Part shown: in pieces, positions 8,553-17,169 of the stretch | Position numbering within the stretch: the stretch's first letter is position 1 | Layout of the letters: the number at the start of each line of letters is the position of its first letter | NCBI GenBank assembly: GCA_012959765.1 | Contig: DUCO01000015.1 | Location: forward strand, 1 to 64,000 | Direction: 5' to 3' | DNA length: 64,000 nt | Source of the DNA: Dehalococcoidia bacterium | GTDB taxonomy: Bacteria; Chloroflexota; Dehalococcoidia; Lucifugimonadales; Lucifugimonadaceae | Position numbers and translations under genes: made by a program | Notes under the pieces: generated by a model | The model's input: only the letters and a program-made list of their open reading frames with translations | Database searches by the model: none | Told to the model about the DNA's origin: nothing

Positions 8553-8594
8553 ATAAGAAAAAGCCCCCGGCAAACGCCGAGGGCTTTTCTTATT
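8553..8594. terminator. Bidirectional intrinsic terminator
   Basis: AAGCCCCCGGC and GCCGAGGGCTT form a GC-rich stem with loop AAAC. It is flanked by A-rich sequence on the left and TTTTCTTATTT on the right, so it can end both tRNA-Gln and the leftward ATPase operon. Confidence 0.9.
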
Positions 8595-8644
8595 TCTCAC
8601 TACTAAATCCTGAAAATTACTTCAGGACAACCATCACACCACTA

Positions 8645-9736
8645 CTAAACGCCCTCATGACTCGTCAGCTCAACCTGCAAGCCAGCATCCGAAGCCATCG
8701 ACCACGGAGTCTCTACAACCCAGTGTCCCGGCTCCTTCTCCACCAGAGGCGGGCGTTCGTTCGCCCACTTGTGGTTCGGGTCCACTTCCAGCGGTGTTCG
8801 AGTCATGAACACATCTCCCGGAGGCGGGTCGATCGGTGAAACAACTTCACCAGGCAACAGGAACTCTTCGCGCTGAATGTCAGGGTGCGACGGCAAAGCC
8901 GCTGAAACCAGAGCATTCGTGTAAATGTGCATCGGGTTATTGAAAATAGCTTCAGTCTCACCCGACTCCTGAACAACACCAAGATACATAACAGCCATGT
9001 CGTGGCACATGTATCGAACCGTCGCCAGGTTGTGAGCAACCAGCAAGTAAGCCAGTCCGTGCTCCTCCTGCAAGTCCACCAGCAAGTTCATGATTTGGGC
9101 ACGAATCGAAACGTCCAAAGCCGAAACCGGCTCATCAAGCGCAATAACCTTCGGGTTCAAAGCAAGCGCACGGGCAATACCAATACGCTGTCGCTGCCCA
9201 CCCGAGAACTCGTGCGGATACAGGTTCGCCTGATAAGGGTTCAAACCAGTCTCACTAAGCAGATCACCAACGCGAGTTGCAATCTGGCCCTTAGTCATCG
9301 TAGTCGCAATCTCAAGCGGCTCACCAACAATCGCACGCACACGCATGCGAGGGTTCAGTGAAGACCAGGGATCCTGGAACACTGCCTGCACAGAACGCCG
9401 GAACTCAGTCTTTCCAGCCTTCGACAGCGTCGAGACGTCTTCGCCTTCGTAATAAATAGTTCCACTGGTTGGCTTCTCGAGTCCGAGCAGAAGCTTCAGG
9501 GTAGTCGTCTTACCACAACCCGACTCACCAACAAGACCAAAAGTCTTGTTGCGTTCAATGTCGAAGCTCACATCATCGACAGCCTTCAGGAATATCTTCT
9601 GGCCGAAGCCAAGAAAGCCTCCGCCAACCTGGTACCACTTACGAAGGTTACGGATAGAAATGATCGCATCGGCGCTCGGGTTTACCCCGGGAGCTGGTGG
9701 GACGGGTGCAGTTGATACGTTTTCAGCAATTGTCAT
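8645..9736 (-). CDS. Oligopeptide ABC importer ATPase, OppF/DppF type, cysteine-free C-terminus
   Basis: This 363-residue ATPase has Walker A GESGCGKT, signature FSGGQRQR, Walker B VIALDEPVSALD and an AHN H-loop. After the nucleotide-binding fold, the segment that normally reads GCxFxPRC is GDVFMTRTPLEVDPNH. None of the four cysteines seen in the 5.1-7.2 kb pair is present. A different tail (PPLVEKEPGHWV) follows and is shared with the upstream gene. It forms an operon with the OppD-type gene 44 bp upstream. Confidence 0.92.
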   Translation of the reverse strand: MTIAENVSTAPVPPAPGVNPSADAIISIRNLRKWYQVGGGFLGFGQKIFLKAVDDVSFDIERNKTFGLVGESGCGKTTTLKLLLGLEKPTSGTIYYEGEDVSTLSKAGKTEFRRSVQAVFQDPWSSLNPRMRVRAIVGEPLEIATTMTKGQIATRVGDLLSETGLNPYQANLYPHEFSGGQRQRIGIARALALNPKVIALDEPVSALDVSIRAQIMNLLVDLQEEHGLAYLLVAHNLATVRYMCHDMAVMYLGVVQESGETEAIFNNPMHIYTNALVSAALPSHPDIQREEFLLPGEVVSPIDPPPGDVFMTRTPLEVDPNHKWANERPPLVEKEPGHWVVETPWSMASDAGLQVELTSHEGV

Positions 9737-9780
9737 GTGTAGTTACCGATTCTTGTGGATCGTAGGTTCAAAATCACCGA

Positions 9781-10899
9781 CTACTCGTCGTCTTCGGCAG
9801 GCATCAGGTTGGCGTACTTGTCGTAGTTCGAAACCGAACTTCTTGAGAGCTGAACCCAATGGTCCTTCTCAACCTCAACCAGCGGTGGGCGGCGAGCCGC
9901 ATCTTCCGGTGTGAATTCTAGAGTCGATCGAGGTGCAAAAGCATCACCAGGAGGCAAGTTGTAAAGCAACGGCGGCTGACCCTCAATCTGAGGCAGTCGA
10001 CCCGACTTCTCTTCCAACTTCGGTACAGAACTAATCAAAGCCTTGGTGTACTCGTGCAATGGGTTGTTGAAAATTGTGCGCACATCAGAAACCTCAACAA
10101 TTCGGCCCGCATACATAACCGCAACACGGTCACACATCTTGGCCACAATTCCGAAGTCGTGAGTAATGAAGATGATCCCCACACCCTCTTCCTGCTGAAT
10201 CTGTCGCAGCAGTCGCAAATAAGCAGCCTGAATCGTCACGTCGAGCGATGTAGTCGGCTCGTCAGCAATAATCACTGCAGGGGCAGATGAAATACCGATA
10301 GCACCAACAACACGCTGTCGCATGCCACCAGAAAGCTGGTGAGGATAGTCCTTCGCTCGAGTCTCAGGAGCCGGGATTCGAACCTTTCGGAGTGAATCGA
10401 CAACCTTGTCCCACAGCGCCGCACCCTTCAGCTTCTGGTGAATCTTTATAGCTTCACCAACCTGATTCGAGATATCGAAAACCGGGTTTAGAGCCTGCAT
10501 CGGGTCCTGCAAAATGATGGAAATCTCACCACCACGAACCCCTGTCATCTCGCGTTCCGATAAAGCAAGAAGGTTTCGGCCCCCAAGATGCACTTCACCA
10601 TCAACAATCTTGCCCGGAGGTGTAGGAACAAGCCTCATCAGCGACAGCGCGGTAACCGACTTACCTGACCCCGACTCACCAACGATTCCCAGAGTTTCCC
10701 CTCGGTTCACGTGGTAGTTAACTCCATCCACAGCCTTCACCGTGCCCCAACGGGTGGTGAAATGTGTTTGAAGGTTTTTTACTTCCAATACAACCTCATC
10801 GGATGTAGCGGTATCGCCAAAACCATCGGTGTCCACAACTACGCCGACAGAAGAATCTTCGTCCTTCTCTTCAACAGTAGCGTCGGTGGATTCTGCCAT
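9781..10899 (-). CDS. Oligopeptide ABC importer ATPase, OppD/DppD type, cysteine-free C-terminus
   Basis: The 372-residue product has an acidic N-terminal extension of about 35 residues, Walker A GESGSGKS, signature LSGGMRQR, Walker B VIIADEPTTSLD and H-loop THD. The C-terminal motif is GDAFAPRSTLEF instead of GCAFRPRC, and the tail PPLVEVEKDHWVQ resembles that of its partner. The pair thus forms a distinct subtype lacking the presumed Fe-S site. It is the first gene of the two-gene operon; two DNA dyads lie 55-85 bp upstream. Confidence 0.92.
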   Translation of the reverse strand: MAESTDATVEEKDEDSSVGVVVDTDGFGDTATSDEVVLEVKNLQTHFTTRWGTVKAVDGVNYHVNRGETLGIVGESGSGKSVTALSLMRLVPTPPGKIVDGEVHLGGRNLLALSEREMTGVRGGEISIILQDPMQALNPVFDISNQVGEAIKIHQKLKGAALWDKVVDSLRKVRIPAPETRAKDYPHQLSGGMRQRVVGAIGISSAPAVIIADEPTTSLDVTIQAAYLRLLRQIQQEEGVGIIFITHDFGIVAKMCDRVAVMYAGRIVEVSDVRTIFNNPLHEYTKALISSVPKLEEKSGRLPQIEGQPPLLYNLPPGDAFAPRSTLEFTPEDAARRPPLVEVEKDHWVQLSRSSVSNYDKYANLMPAEDDE

Positions 10900-10954
10900 T
10901 CTGAGTCCCCTGTACTAGTCGTTTCAACTTGTCAGCCATTCTTTGGCCACTAAC

Positions 10955-10984
10955 CAAGTCCAACGACTTGTAATCGAATTACAA
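10955..10984. promoter_or_regulatory. Two adjoining dyads upstream of the ATPase operon
   Basis: CAAGTC-caac-GACTTG (10955-10970) adjoins and partly overlaps TTGTAAT-cga-ATTACAA (10968-10984, perfect 7-bp arms). They lie between the start of the OppD-type gene and the end of the aminotransferase gene, where a promoter for the ATPase operon would be expected. An operator function is an inference; no regulator is adjacent. Confidence 0.4.
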
Positions 10985-11081
10985 ATAAATCCAGACGATC
11001 ACATATTGAACCGCCCGAACTGCCCGGCACGATACCAAACTTTGAAGGTAAACGCTACCGGTCAACAAACACTAACGTCCC

Positions 11082-12464
11082 CTAAATCCCGAGATCACTT
11101 TCCAGTTCATCTAAAGCACCATCTATCGCACTCACAACGAAGTCAATCTCATCCTTATTGATGGAAAGCGGCGGGCAGAGCGAAATAATGTCTCCAGCCC
11201 TGAAGCTAACAATGTTCCGGTCGAACAACATCTTGGGCAACTTCTTCGCCAATCCAGCACTCGCTGGGAACGAAGTTTTGCTATCCCGGTCCGCTACCAA
11301 TTCAACAGCTGCCAGCAACCCCAACCCACCACGAACGTCACCAACACTCTTGTGGCTGTACAAACTCTGAAGCTGCTCGAATAAATACGTACCCATCCGC
11401 TTCGAATTTCCTACAAGATCCTCGCGCTCGAAAATCTTCAGGTTTGCCAACGCAGCGGCAGCCGAAACCGGGTGCCCACCAAACGTAATCAAATGCTTGA
11501 ACGTCTCGTTCGGACCACCAACAAACGCATCGGCAATCCGCTTCGTCGCAATCGCCGCACCAAGCGGGGCGTAACCACTCGTAATGGCCTTCGCAACACT
11601 CGTAATATCAGCCTGCACACCCCAGTTCGTAGGAGCGAACCACTCACCCGTGCGACCAAATCCCGTAATCACCTCGTCAGCAATCAGAATCACGTTGTAC
11701 TGATCCGCAATCTCACGCAATCGCTGCCAGTACTCCGCCGGGGGAACCTGAATGCCGTACGCAGCCGAAATCGGCTCAGCAATCATCGCAGCAACAGTGT
11801 CGGCACCCTGATGCTTGATCACCTCTTCAAACTCGTTGGCGCACCTGATAGCCACATCCATCGGATCCCCGGCAAACGGCAAACGGTACGAATTCCAGTT
11901 CGTAACGTGAATCGCACCCGGCATCAACGGACCCATCGGGTCAGCAGCAGCGTTACCACCCAAACTCACAGCCATCGCTGTTCCACCGTGATACGAATAG
12001 CGCCTGCTTATCACCTTGAACGCCCCGGCCTTGCCGTTCAAAATCGAATACTTCTTCGCCATCTTCACAGCGGTCTCAACAGCCTCGGAACCACCCGAAA
12101 CGAAGAACGAACGCGCACCCTTGTCCGGGTACAACTCAGCAACCTTGCCCGCCAGTTCAATCTGCGAAATAGTCGCCGCACCAGCCGGAGACGAATCGAT
12201 CGAAGTCATCTGCGCATAAACAGCGTCGGCAATCTCTGTCCGACCATACCCCGCCGACTTGTACCACAACCCCGACATAGCATCTAGGTGCCGCTGCCCA
12301 TCAACAGTCTCCACCCAAACTCCATCACCCTTCACATACATCTTCAAACTTCCACGCCAGTCGTTCGTCTGAGCAGCGTGCATGAACAGGTGCTCGCCTG
12401 CAATCGCTTGCAGTTCTTCGATCCGTTCACCACTTATGGTTGCGGGATTGGTGGTCGACGTCAT
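11082..12464 (-). CDS. Class III PLP aminotransferase (omega-amino acid type)
   Basis: This 460-residue fold-type I enzyme has phosphate-binding SGGSEAVE (123-130), the aspartate pairing with the pyridine nitrogen in IADEVITGFGR (D263) and the Schiff-base lysine K292 in SVAKAITSGYAPLG. It would transfer an amino group from an omega- or beta-amino acid or polyamine to pyruvate or 2-oxoglutarate. The ATG at 12464 is preceded by GGAG at 6 nt; in-frame starts further upstream are less well supported. It is isolated from the ATPase operon. The exact substrate is not assignable. Confidence 0.9.
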   Translation of the reverse strand: MTSTTNPATISGERIEELQAIAGEHLFMHAAQTNDWRGSLKMYVKGDGVWVETVDGQRHLDAMSGLWYKSAGYGRTEIADAVYAQMTSIDSSPAGAATISQIELAGKVAELYPDKGARSFFVSGGSEAVETAVKMAKKYSILNGKAGAFKVISRRYSYHGGTAMAVSLGGNAAADPMGPLMPGAIHVTNWNSYRLPFAGDPMDVAIRCANEFEEVIKHQGADTVAAMIAEPISAAYGIQVPPAEYWQRLREIADQYNVILIADEVITGFGRTGEWFAPTNWGVQADITSVAKAITSGYAPLGAAIATKRIADAFVGGPNETFKHLITFGGHPVSAAAALANLKIFEREDLVGNSKRMGTYLFEQLQSLYSHKSVGDVRGGLGLLAAVELVADRDSKTSFPASAGLAKKLPKMLFDRNIVSFRAGDIISLCPPLSINKDEIDFVVSAIDGALDELESDLGI

Positions 12465-12668
12465 CAGGGTCTCCATTAGCGCGAAAATTAAGTTGCACAT
12501 CCATCAATGCGCCCACCAATTCTAAGTCCTCAACAATCCCCGGTCTATCACTCAACCCAGTAAAAATATTGCTCCCTACAATCGAACAAATCCTTTCCAG
12601 CATCAAATTCATATCTGACCTATCCTTAATCAACCACTCGCAACCCATCATCCTGAGCCCCGCAAACT

Positions 12669-12762
12669 GTCACCCTGATGAAAATCAGGATCTGTGCCCA
12701 ATAGCCAGCAACTAACATCCCAGCCAGTAACCCAGTGGCGAAGAATAAGTGCCGCCGGCACC
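12669..12762 (+). repeat. B-C repeat block upstream of cysH
   Basis: B is ACCCTGAT-GAAA-ATCAGGAT (12669-12692). The C module ends in GTGCC-GCC-GGCAC (12750-12762), with stem bases covarying relative to GTGGC/GCCAC copies. It ends 7 nt before the cysH ATG. The rest of the 12465-12769 gap shows no gene. Confidence 0.85.
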
Positions 12763-12769
12763 CCAAAAC

Positions 12770-13504
12770 ATGACTCAGAAATTCACCCCCGCCCAACTCG
12801 CCGAGATAAACCGAAAACTCGAAACGTCCACAACCGAAGAAATTCTCAACTGGACCGACCAAACATTCGGCAACGCCGCAGCCCAAATGTCGAGCTTCGG
12901 ACTCGAAGACCAGACACTCTTCCACATCTACTGGACCGTCAACCCCAAAGCACGGCTCATGACCCTCGACACACTGCGCCTGCCAACCGAAACCTACTCG
13001 CTCTTCGACCAAACCAAACTCCGCTACGGAGTCGACGTCGAATTCTTCTATCCCGAAATGGACTCTGTTGCCAAAATGGTTAAAGAAAAAGGCAACAACT
13101 TCTTCTATCAAGGGCGCGCCAACCGAGAATTCTGCTGCGGAGTGCGCAAAGTCGAACCCCTCGGAAGAGCACTCGCAACGCTCGACGCCTGGGTAACCGG
13201 CCTGCGAAGAGATCAGGGCATGGACCGCGGGTCGATCGACATCGTCGAATGGGACGCCGCCCACAACAATTACAAGATCAACCCACTCGCCAACTGGACC
13301 TTCGAACAAGTGCAGGAATTCGTCAAAGAAAACGAAATCCCATACAACGAACTCCACGATCAAGGCTACCCATCACTCGGCTGTGCACCCTGCACCCGAG
13401 CCATCAAACCCGGCGAAGACATCCGAGCAGGCCGCTGGTGGTGGGAAGACGACCCCAACGCAAAAGAGTGCGGCATCCACATAGTCGCCCCCCTAAAAGC
13501 TTAG
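12770..13504 (+). CDS. cysH: Assimilatory adenylyl-sulfate (APS/PAPS) reductase
   Basis: This 244-residue thiol-dependent reductase converts activated sulfate to sulfite. The [4Fe-4S] ligand pairs are visible as C122-C123 (EFCCGVRKVEPL) and C205-C208 (LGCAPCTRAI), which marks the APS-reductase branch. The catalytic cysteine is C234 in KECGIH. The ATG at 12770 is preferred; a GTG further upstream would lie inside a repeat hairpin. There is no Shine-Dalgarno. No sulfate adenylyltransferase or sulfite reductase is nearby, so the rest of the pathway must be elsewhere. Confidence 0.93.
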   Translation: MTQKFTPAQLAEINRKLETSTTEEILNWTDQTFGNAAAQMSSFGLEDQTLFHIYWTVNPKARLMTLDTLRLPTETYSLFDQTKLRYGVDVEFFYPEMDSVAKMVKEKGNNFFYQGRANREFCCGVRKVEPLGRALATLDAWVTGLRRDQGMDRGSIDIVEWDAAHNNYKINPLANWTFEQVQEFVKENEIPYNELHDQGYPSLGCAPCTRAIKPGEDIRAGRWWWEDDPNAKECGIHIVAPLKA

Positions 13505-13530
13505 GGACCGGGCGAGGTCGCCCTTTCTAA

Positions 13531-13751
13531 CCCCCGCTCCCAGCGGGAGAGGGCTGGGGTGAGGGAGAAGCTTCTACTTAGCTGACAGCCTTCCAAACAT
13601 CCACTGTCATCCTGAAAAAAATCAGGATCTGTGCCCACGCGCCCACCAATAACCCAACAACACACATGGCAATAAAACGCGCCACTGTCGACCCATAAAC
13701 CGCTATCATCTCAGCCAACACCCCAAAGGCAAGAAAAGGTGGCCTAGCCAC
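13531..13751 (+). repeat. Repeat block A-B-C
   Basis: Module A is at 13531-13571. A B variant with an A-rich loop is at 13604-13631. C spans 13711-13751 and ends with GTGGCCTAGCCAC 5 nt before the next ATG. Confidence 0.87.
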
Positions 13752-13756
13752 ACACC

Positions 13757-14497
13757 ATGCACGGAATCGAAACCCTTAAAACCCGAATCCAAAACGGCGA
13801 AAAAATAGTCGGCGCATCAATACGGATGTGGGCAACCAAAGCCGACATCGAACAAACGATGTCCCAGCGAAACTACGACTACCTCGCCGTCGATGCCCAA
13901 CACTCCCCATTCAGCGAAGAAAACCTCGCAAACTTCTGCGAAATCGCAAACAGCATGGGAATCCCCGTTCAATTGCGAATCAAACACACGCAGTTCACCT
14001 TCACCATCGGCAACATGCTCGACCTCGGACCCTCGATGATCGAAATCCCACAGGTCGAAAACCTGAACACCGTCAACGACGCAGTAGCCAACTTCCACTA
14101 CCCGCAAAAAGGACGCCGAAGCTGGGGCCCTTCTCGAAGTCCCCAAACAGCCGAATACCCCCAACGACTCGATTACGCCAAATGGTGGAACACGCACGGT
14201 GTCCTGTGGATGCAACTCGAGTCGATAGCCGCCGTAGTCCAGACAAAAGAAATGTCAGAAGCCGGAGCCAACGTCCTGTCGTGGGGACCCAACGACCTCG
14301 CCTTCAACCGCGAAGCCAACCCCAACCACGCGCTGAAAACCGACGACGACTGCATCAACCACGTTCTAAACGCCCTGAAAGGCACCCAAACAAAGCTCTG
14401 CCTGCGAACCTACGGCGATGAACAGCTAGCACGCTACGAACAAATGGGCGCCACCATGTTCCTCGACGAAACCAGCATCGCCTCAGCCCCCGACTAG
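13757..14497 (+). CDS. HpcH/HpaI-type aldolase/citrate lyase family protein
   Basis: The 246-residue product resembles class II pyruvate aldolases of the HpcH/HpaI family. It begins LKTRIQNGEKIVGASIRMW, has a VDAQHSPF segment in place of the usual DxEH, a metal-ligand candidate E in MIEIPQVEN and SWGPNDLAF near the C-terminus, where the second acidic ligand of the family sits. It would cleave a 4-hydroxy-2-oxo acid to pyruvate and an aldehyde. The start lies directly after a repeat hairpin. The family is likely; the substrate is unknown. Confidence 0.75.
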   Translation: MHGIETLKTRIQNGEKIVGASIRMWATKADIEQTMSQRNYDYLAVDAQHSPFSEENLANFCEIANSMGIPVQLRIKHTQFTFTIGNMLDLGPSMIEIPQVENLNTVNDAVANFHYPQKGRRSWGPSRSPQTAEYPQRLDYAKWWNTHGVLWMQLESIAAVVQTKEMSEAGANVLSWGPNDLAFNREANPNHALKTDDDCINHVLNALKGTQTKLCLRTYGDEQLARYEQMGATMFLDETSIASAPD

Positions 14498-14526
14498 TTC
14501 CAGCCGGTCTACCCAGCAGACAGCCG

Positions 14527-14650
14527 TCCTACGGCAAGAAAACGTGCCATTGGCACCTGTCATCCTGATGAAAATCAAGATCTGTGCCAACCCACTAACA
14601 CCTAACACATCAGCCAACACCGCAAAGGCAAGAAAAAGTGCCACTGGCAC
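14527..14650 (+). repeat. Repeat block C-B-C
   Basis: A C-type hairpin GTGCCATTGGCAC is at 14544-14556. B is at 14558-14583. A full C ends with GTGCCACTGGCAC (14638-14650), immediately followed by the TAG of the leftward DUF3604 gene. In the leftward direction the hairpin is followed by TTTTT. Confidence 0.87.
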
Positions 14651-16840
14651 CTAGCCGCGATCAGCGAACACCGGGCTAACCCACGCCATCTCCATGTCCT
14701 GCTGAACAACCTTCACCCAGTAAGGATTCACACCCGGCTCCACACCTTCATCAGTAACGCTAAACGACGCCCGATCAACACCCGGCTCCGGCGCCAGCTC
14801 CACGCTCACACTCCTGTTCAAATGACCCAGATTCACTCGAGCCGCACGCTCCCCAAGCTGTGCCAACGAAGTCGTTATCCGAACCGAATCAGCCTCCGAA
14901 GCAGCCATCCGTCGAGGACCCACCTCACCATGCAAACCAAACGTTTCACCAATAATCAACTGCGAATTCAGCACCAGAGTGATCTCAGAATCGACGTCCG
15001 ATGACACATCAGCGATCACTCCACTCGGATACCCACACGCCCAACCGTCCAACCCGAGCCGCGAATCACTCTCCCGATCAAACCGCGAACGAGGACTATC
15101 AAAGCGAACCGTGGAAACCTCTCCAATCGATCCACCCGCAACCTCCAGATAACCATCCCAGATAATCCCCGAATAACTCGACATCCGACTCGCACCATCC
15201 CACAACACCCTCACCCGGGTCCCCGTCGCCACAGCACCAAACCGCTCCGTGTGAATCAGCTCAAGACCCCGATAAACCTCAACCCGCTCTAAAGGCGCAG
15301 TCCCCTCAACATTCACTTGAATTTCGCAACTCTCGCCACACGAATACTTCTCACCAATCAGGTGACCGTCCACGCTCACATCAGCCCGAATCCGAGCCCC
15401 CGTCGTCGCATACACACGCTTGGCTTTAATGGCGTCGAGAACACCCTTAAGCGTCAACTCCTCAGCGTAAACACCAGTCAGCCCACCCTTGGAATATCGA
15501 CGTAGCTGGTGACCCGGCCGATCATCTCCCGGCCTGCCCGTGTGGCAGTCGTTCCCGCCAACAAAACCCATCTGGTACCCACGTTCAAGAGACTCTCGCA
15601 AAATCCACTCAAACGAACCGTGCGTCGAAGTAACCTCCACCGCCGGCTCCAGCGTCGGATCGTGCCACTGCAAATCAGCGTGCTGCCCACCAACGTGCGG
15701 AGTAATCACCGTGTCGGTACCCCGGTAGTAGTTGTGCAAATCTCGAACATGAGGCAAATCCGACTCCCCATCCCGGCCTAGCCGATCAGCACCACGCCAC
15801 CGCTTCATCGGCACGTCGTACCGACCAAAATAAACGTTGTGATGCCCCCCGGCCGGCAAGTTCCCCGACCACTCAAACCCCGGCAACGGAACGAACCGAC
15901 CAGGCTGATGAAACTTTTTTTCCTCAACCTGCTGAATCTCGTAAGCATCGGTCGAATGAGCACTGTCATTTCGCTGGTATCCAGCGAAATCCAACCCCGA
16001 TACCTCGTGAGCGTAAGCGAAATAATTCCCGATCTTCGAAGGATCGGCAACCTGCCCCGAATGAGGATCGCCCCAGAACAGCTTCAACGCAGGCAACTCC
16101 TGCGCAATCCGAACTTGATTACTACTAGCCGAAAGACTGTTCTCAACATCCTCAACACCAATCCGAGTCGCCCCGGCCTCGGTAAACACAGCCCTCTCAA
16201 TCCGCCTCACACCACCGTCCGACTCCCCAAAATCCAATCGATCCCCATCAGGCAATATCAACCCCGGAGCCGAAACCTCCACACTCCCGCGATACCGTTC
16301 GGCGGGATTGCCCCAACGATCCTCTGCCTTCAATAACAGCGCGAACGAAGACCCGATCTCGATATCAGAAGGTGCGATCGCCGACAACGACTCAGCCTGA
16401 CCACCCGACACCTCGACTATCACCGATTCGATAGCTGTCGAAACACCTTCGCCAGTAGGGTCTACCCGACACCGAAAGTAGTGCTGCGTCTCATAGAACG
16501 TTTGGGCCCGAAGCCCATCACCGGCACCAAGCGAAATCGTCAAAATCTCGCCCGCCGAAACCCGACCCGACTGAACGGTAACAACAAGAGATTTGTGATC
16601 AGGCGTATGAACCGAAACCGCACACCCGTCGGGCGAAGCAACAGATAAATAATCGTCAGCCGAAGAATCCACAACCTGCGGACGCCCCCAGTCCGAATCC
16701 GACTCAGTGTCGACGGTAATCGAACCACCAGCAGCCAAACCCGCACTGCCAGCCACATACCGCAACACAACAACAGCCGGCTCCCCAGCCTCAACCCGAC
16801 CATCAGAAACCAACTCAATCAACCCAAATTCACTAGACAT
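14651..16840 (-). CDS. DUF3604 (PHP-fold metallohydrolase-like) protein
   Basis: This 729-residue protein has an N-terminal all-beta region of about 240 residues. A PHP-like metal domain follows: LFWGDPHSGQ opens it, and further His/Asp motifs are PGFEWSG, GGHHNVYF, TPHVGG and GGNDCHTGRP. A beta-rich tail ends the protein. There is no obvious signal peptide. Members are often annotated as metallophosphoesterase-like, without firm biochemistry. The gene stands alone and ends at a repeat hairpin that could act as its terminator. Confidence 0.8.
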   Translation of the reverse strand: MSSEFGLIELVSDGRVEAGEPAVVVLRYVAGSAGLAAGGSITVDTESDSDWGRPQVVDSSADDYLSVASPDGCAVSVHTPDHKSLVVTVQSGRVSAGEILTISLGAGDGLRAQTFYETQHYFRCRVDPTGEGVSTAIESVIVEVSGGQAESLSAIAPSDIEIGSSFALLLKAEDRWGNPAERYRGSVEVSAPGLILPDGDRLDFGESDGGVRRIERAVFTEAGATRIGVEDVENSLSASSNQVRIAQELPALKLFWGDPHSGQVADPSKIGNYFAYAHEVSGLDFAGYQRNDSAHSTDAYEIQQVEEKKFHQPGRFVPLPGFEWSGNLPAGGHHNVYFGRYDVPMKRWRGADRLGRDGESDLPHVRDLHNYYRGTDTVITPHVGGQHADLQWHDPTLEPAVEVTSTHGSFEWILRESLERGYQMGFVGGNDCHTGRPGDDRPGHQLRRYSKGGLTGVYAEELTLKGVLDAIKAKRVYATTGARIRADVSVDGHLIGEKYSCGESCEIQVNVEGTAPLERVEVYRGLELIHTERFGAVATGTRVRVLWDGASRMSSYSGIIWDGYLEVAGGSIGEVSTVRFDSPRSRFDRESDSRLGLDGWACGYPSGVIADVSSDVDSEITLVLNSQLIIGETFGLHGEVGPRRMAASEADSVRITTSLAQLGERAARVNLGHLNRSVSVELAPEPGVDRASFSVTDEGVEPGVNPYWVKVVQQDMEMAWVSPVFADRG

Positions 16841-16861
16841 CTGTCAACTCTCCATAATTCG

Positions 16862-17169
16862 TCTAACGGCGTCTCCAAGCGTGAGCCGCGTCGCAGACTG
16901 GAACCAACTGCGAATGCATGCCCGGTCCTAACGAGGGTGAGGGAGAAGCAGTCATCCCAACCATCACCCACCCAACCACAAACTGTCATCCTGAACTTGA
17001 TTCAGGATCTATCCCCCACTATTGAAGCGAACACAATCAAGTCTTTCGACGTCGCCCGAAACAACCAGTCCTACCCCGGACCGGGGGAGTTAGAGGGGGA
17101 GATTGCGACGCGCGACCAAGCACGAATGCGCGCCCGGAGCTAAAACGAAAGAAAAAGTCACCTAGTGAC
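16862..17169 (+). repeat. Repeat-filled gap (modules D, A-like, B, D, C)
   Basis: There is no gene here. A degenerate D lies at about 16862-16930, followed by part of module A (GAGGGTGAGGGAGAAGC). B is at 16984-17010. A full D is at 17078-17143 (key core GACGCGCGACCAAGCACGAA). A C hairpin GTCAC-CTA-GTGAC is at 17157-17169; its loop is the TAG stop of the leftward SelA-like gene. Confidence 0.82.

Noticed and set aside
11472-12287. 271-codon plus-strand frame opposite the aminotransferase
   Set aside because: Arg/Asn/His-rich composition is typical of an antisense shadow; the minus-strand gene has complete PLP motifs.
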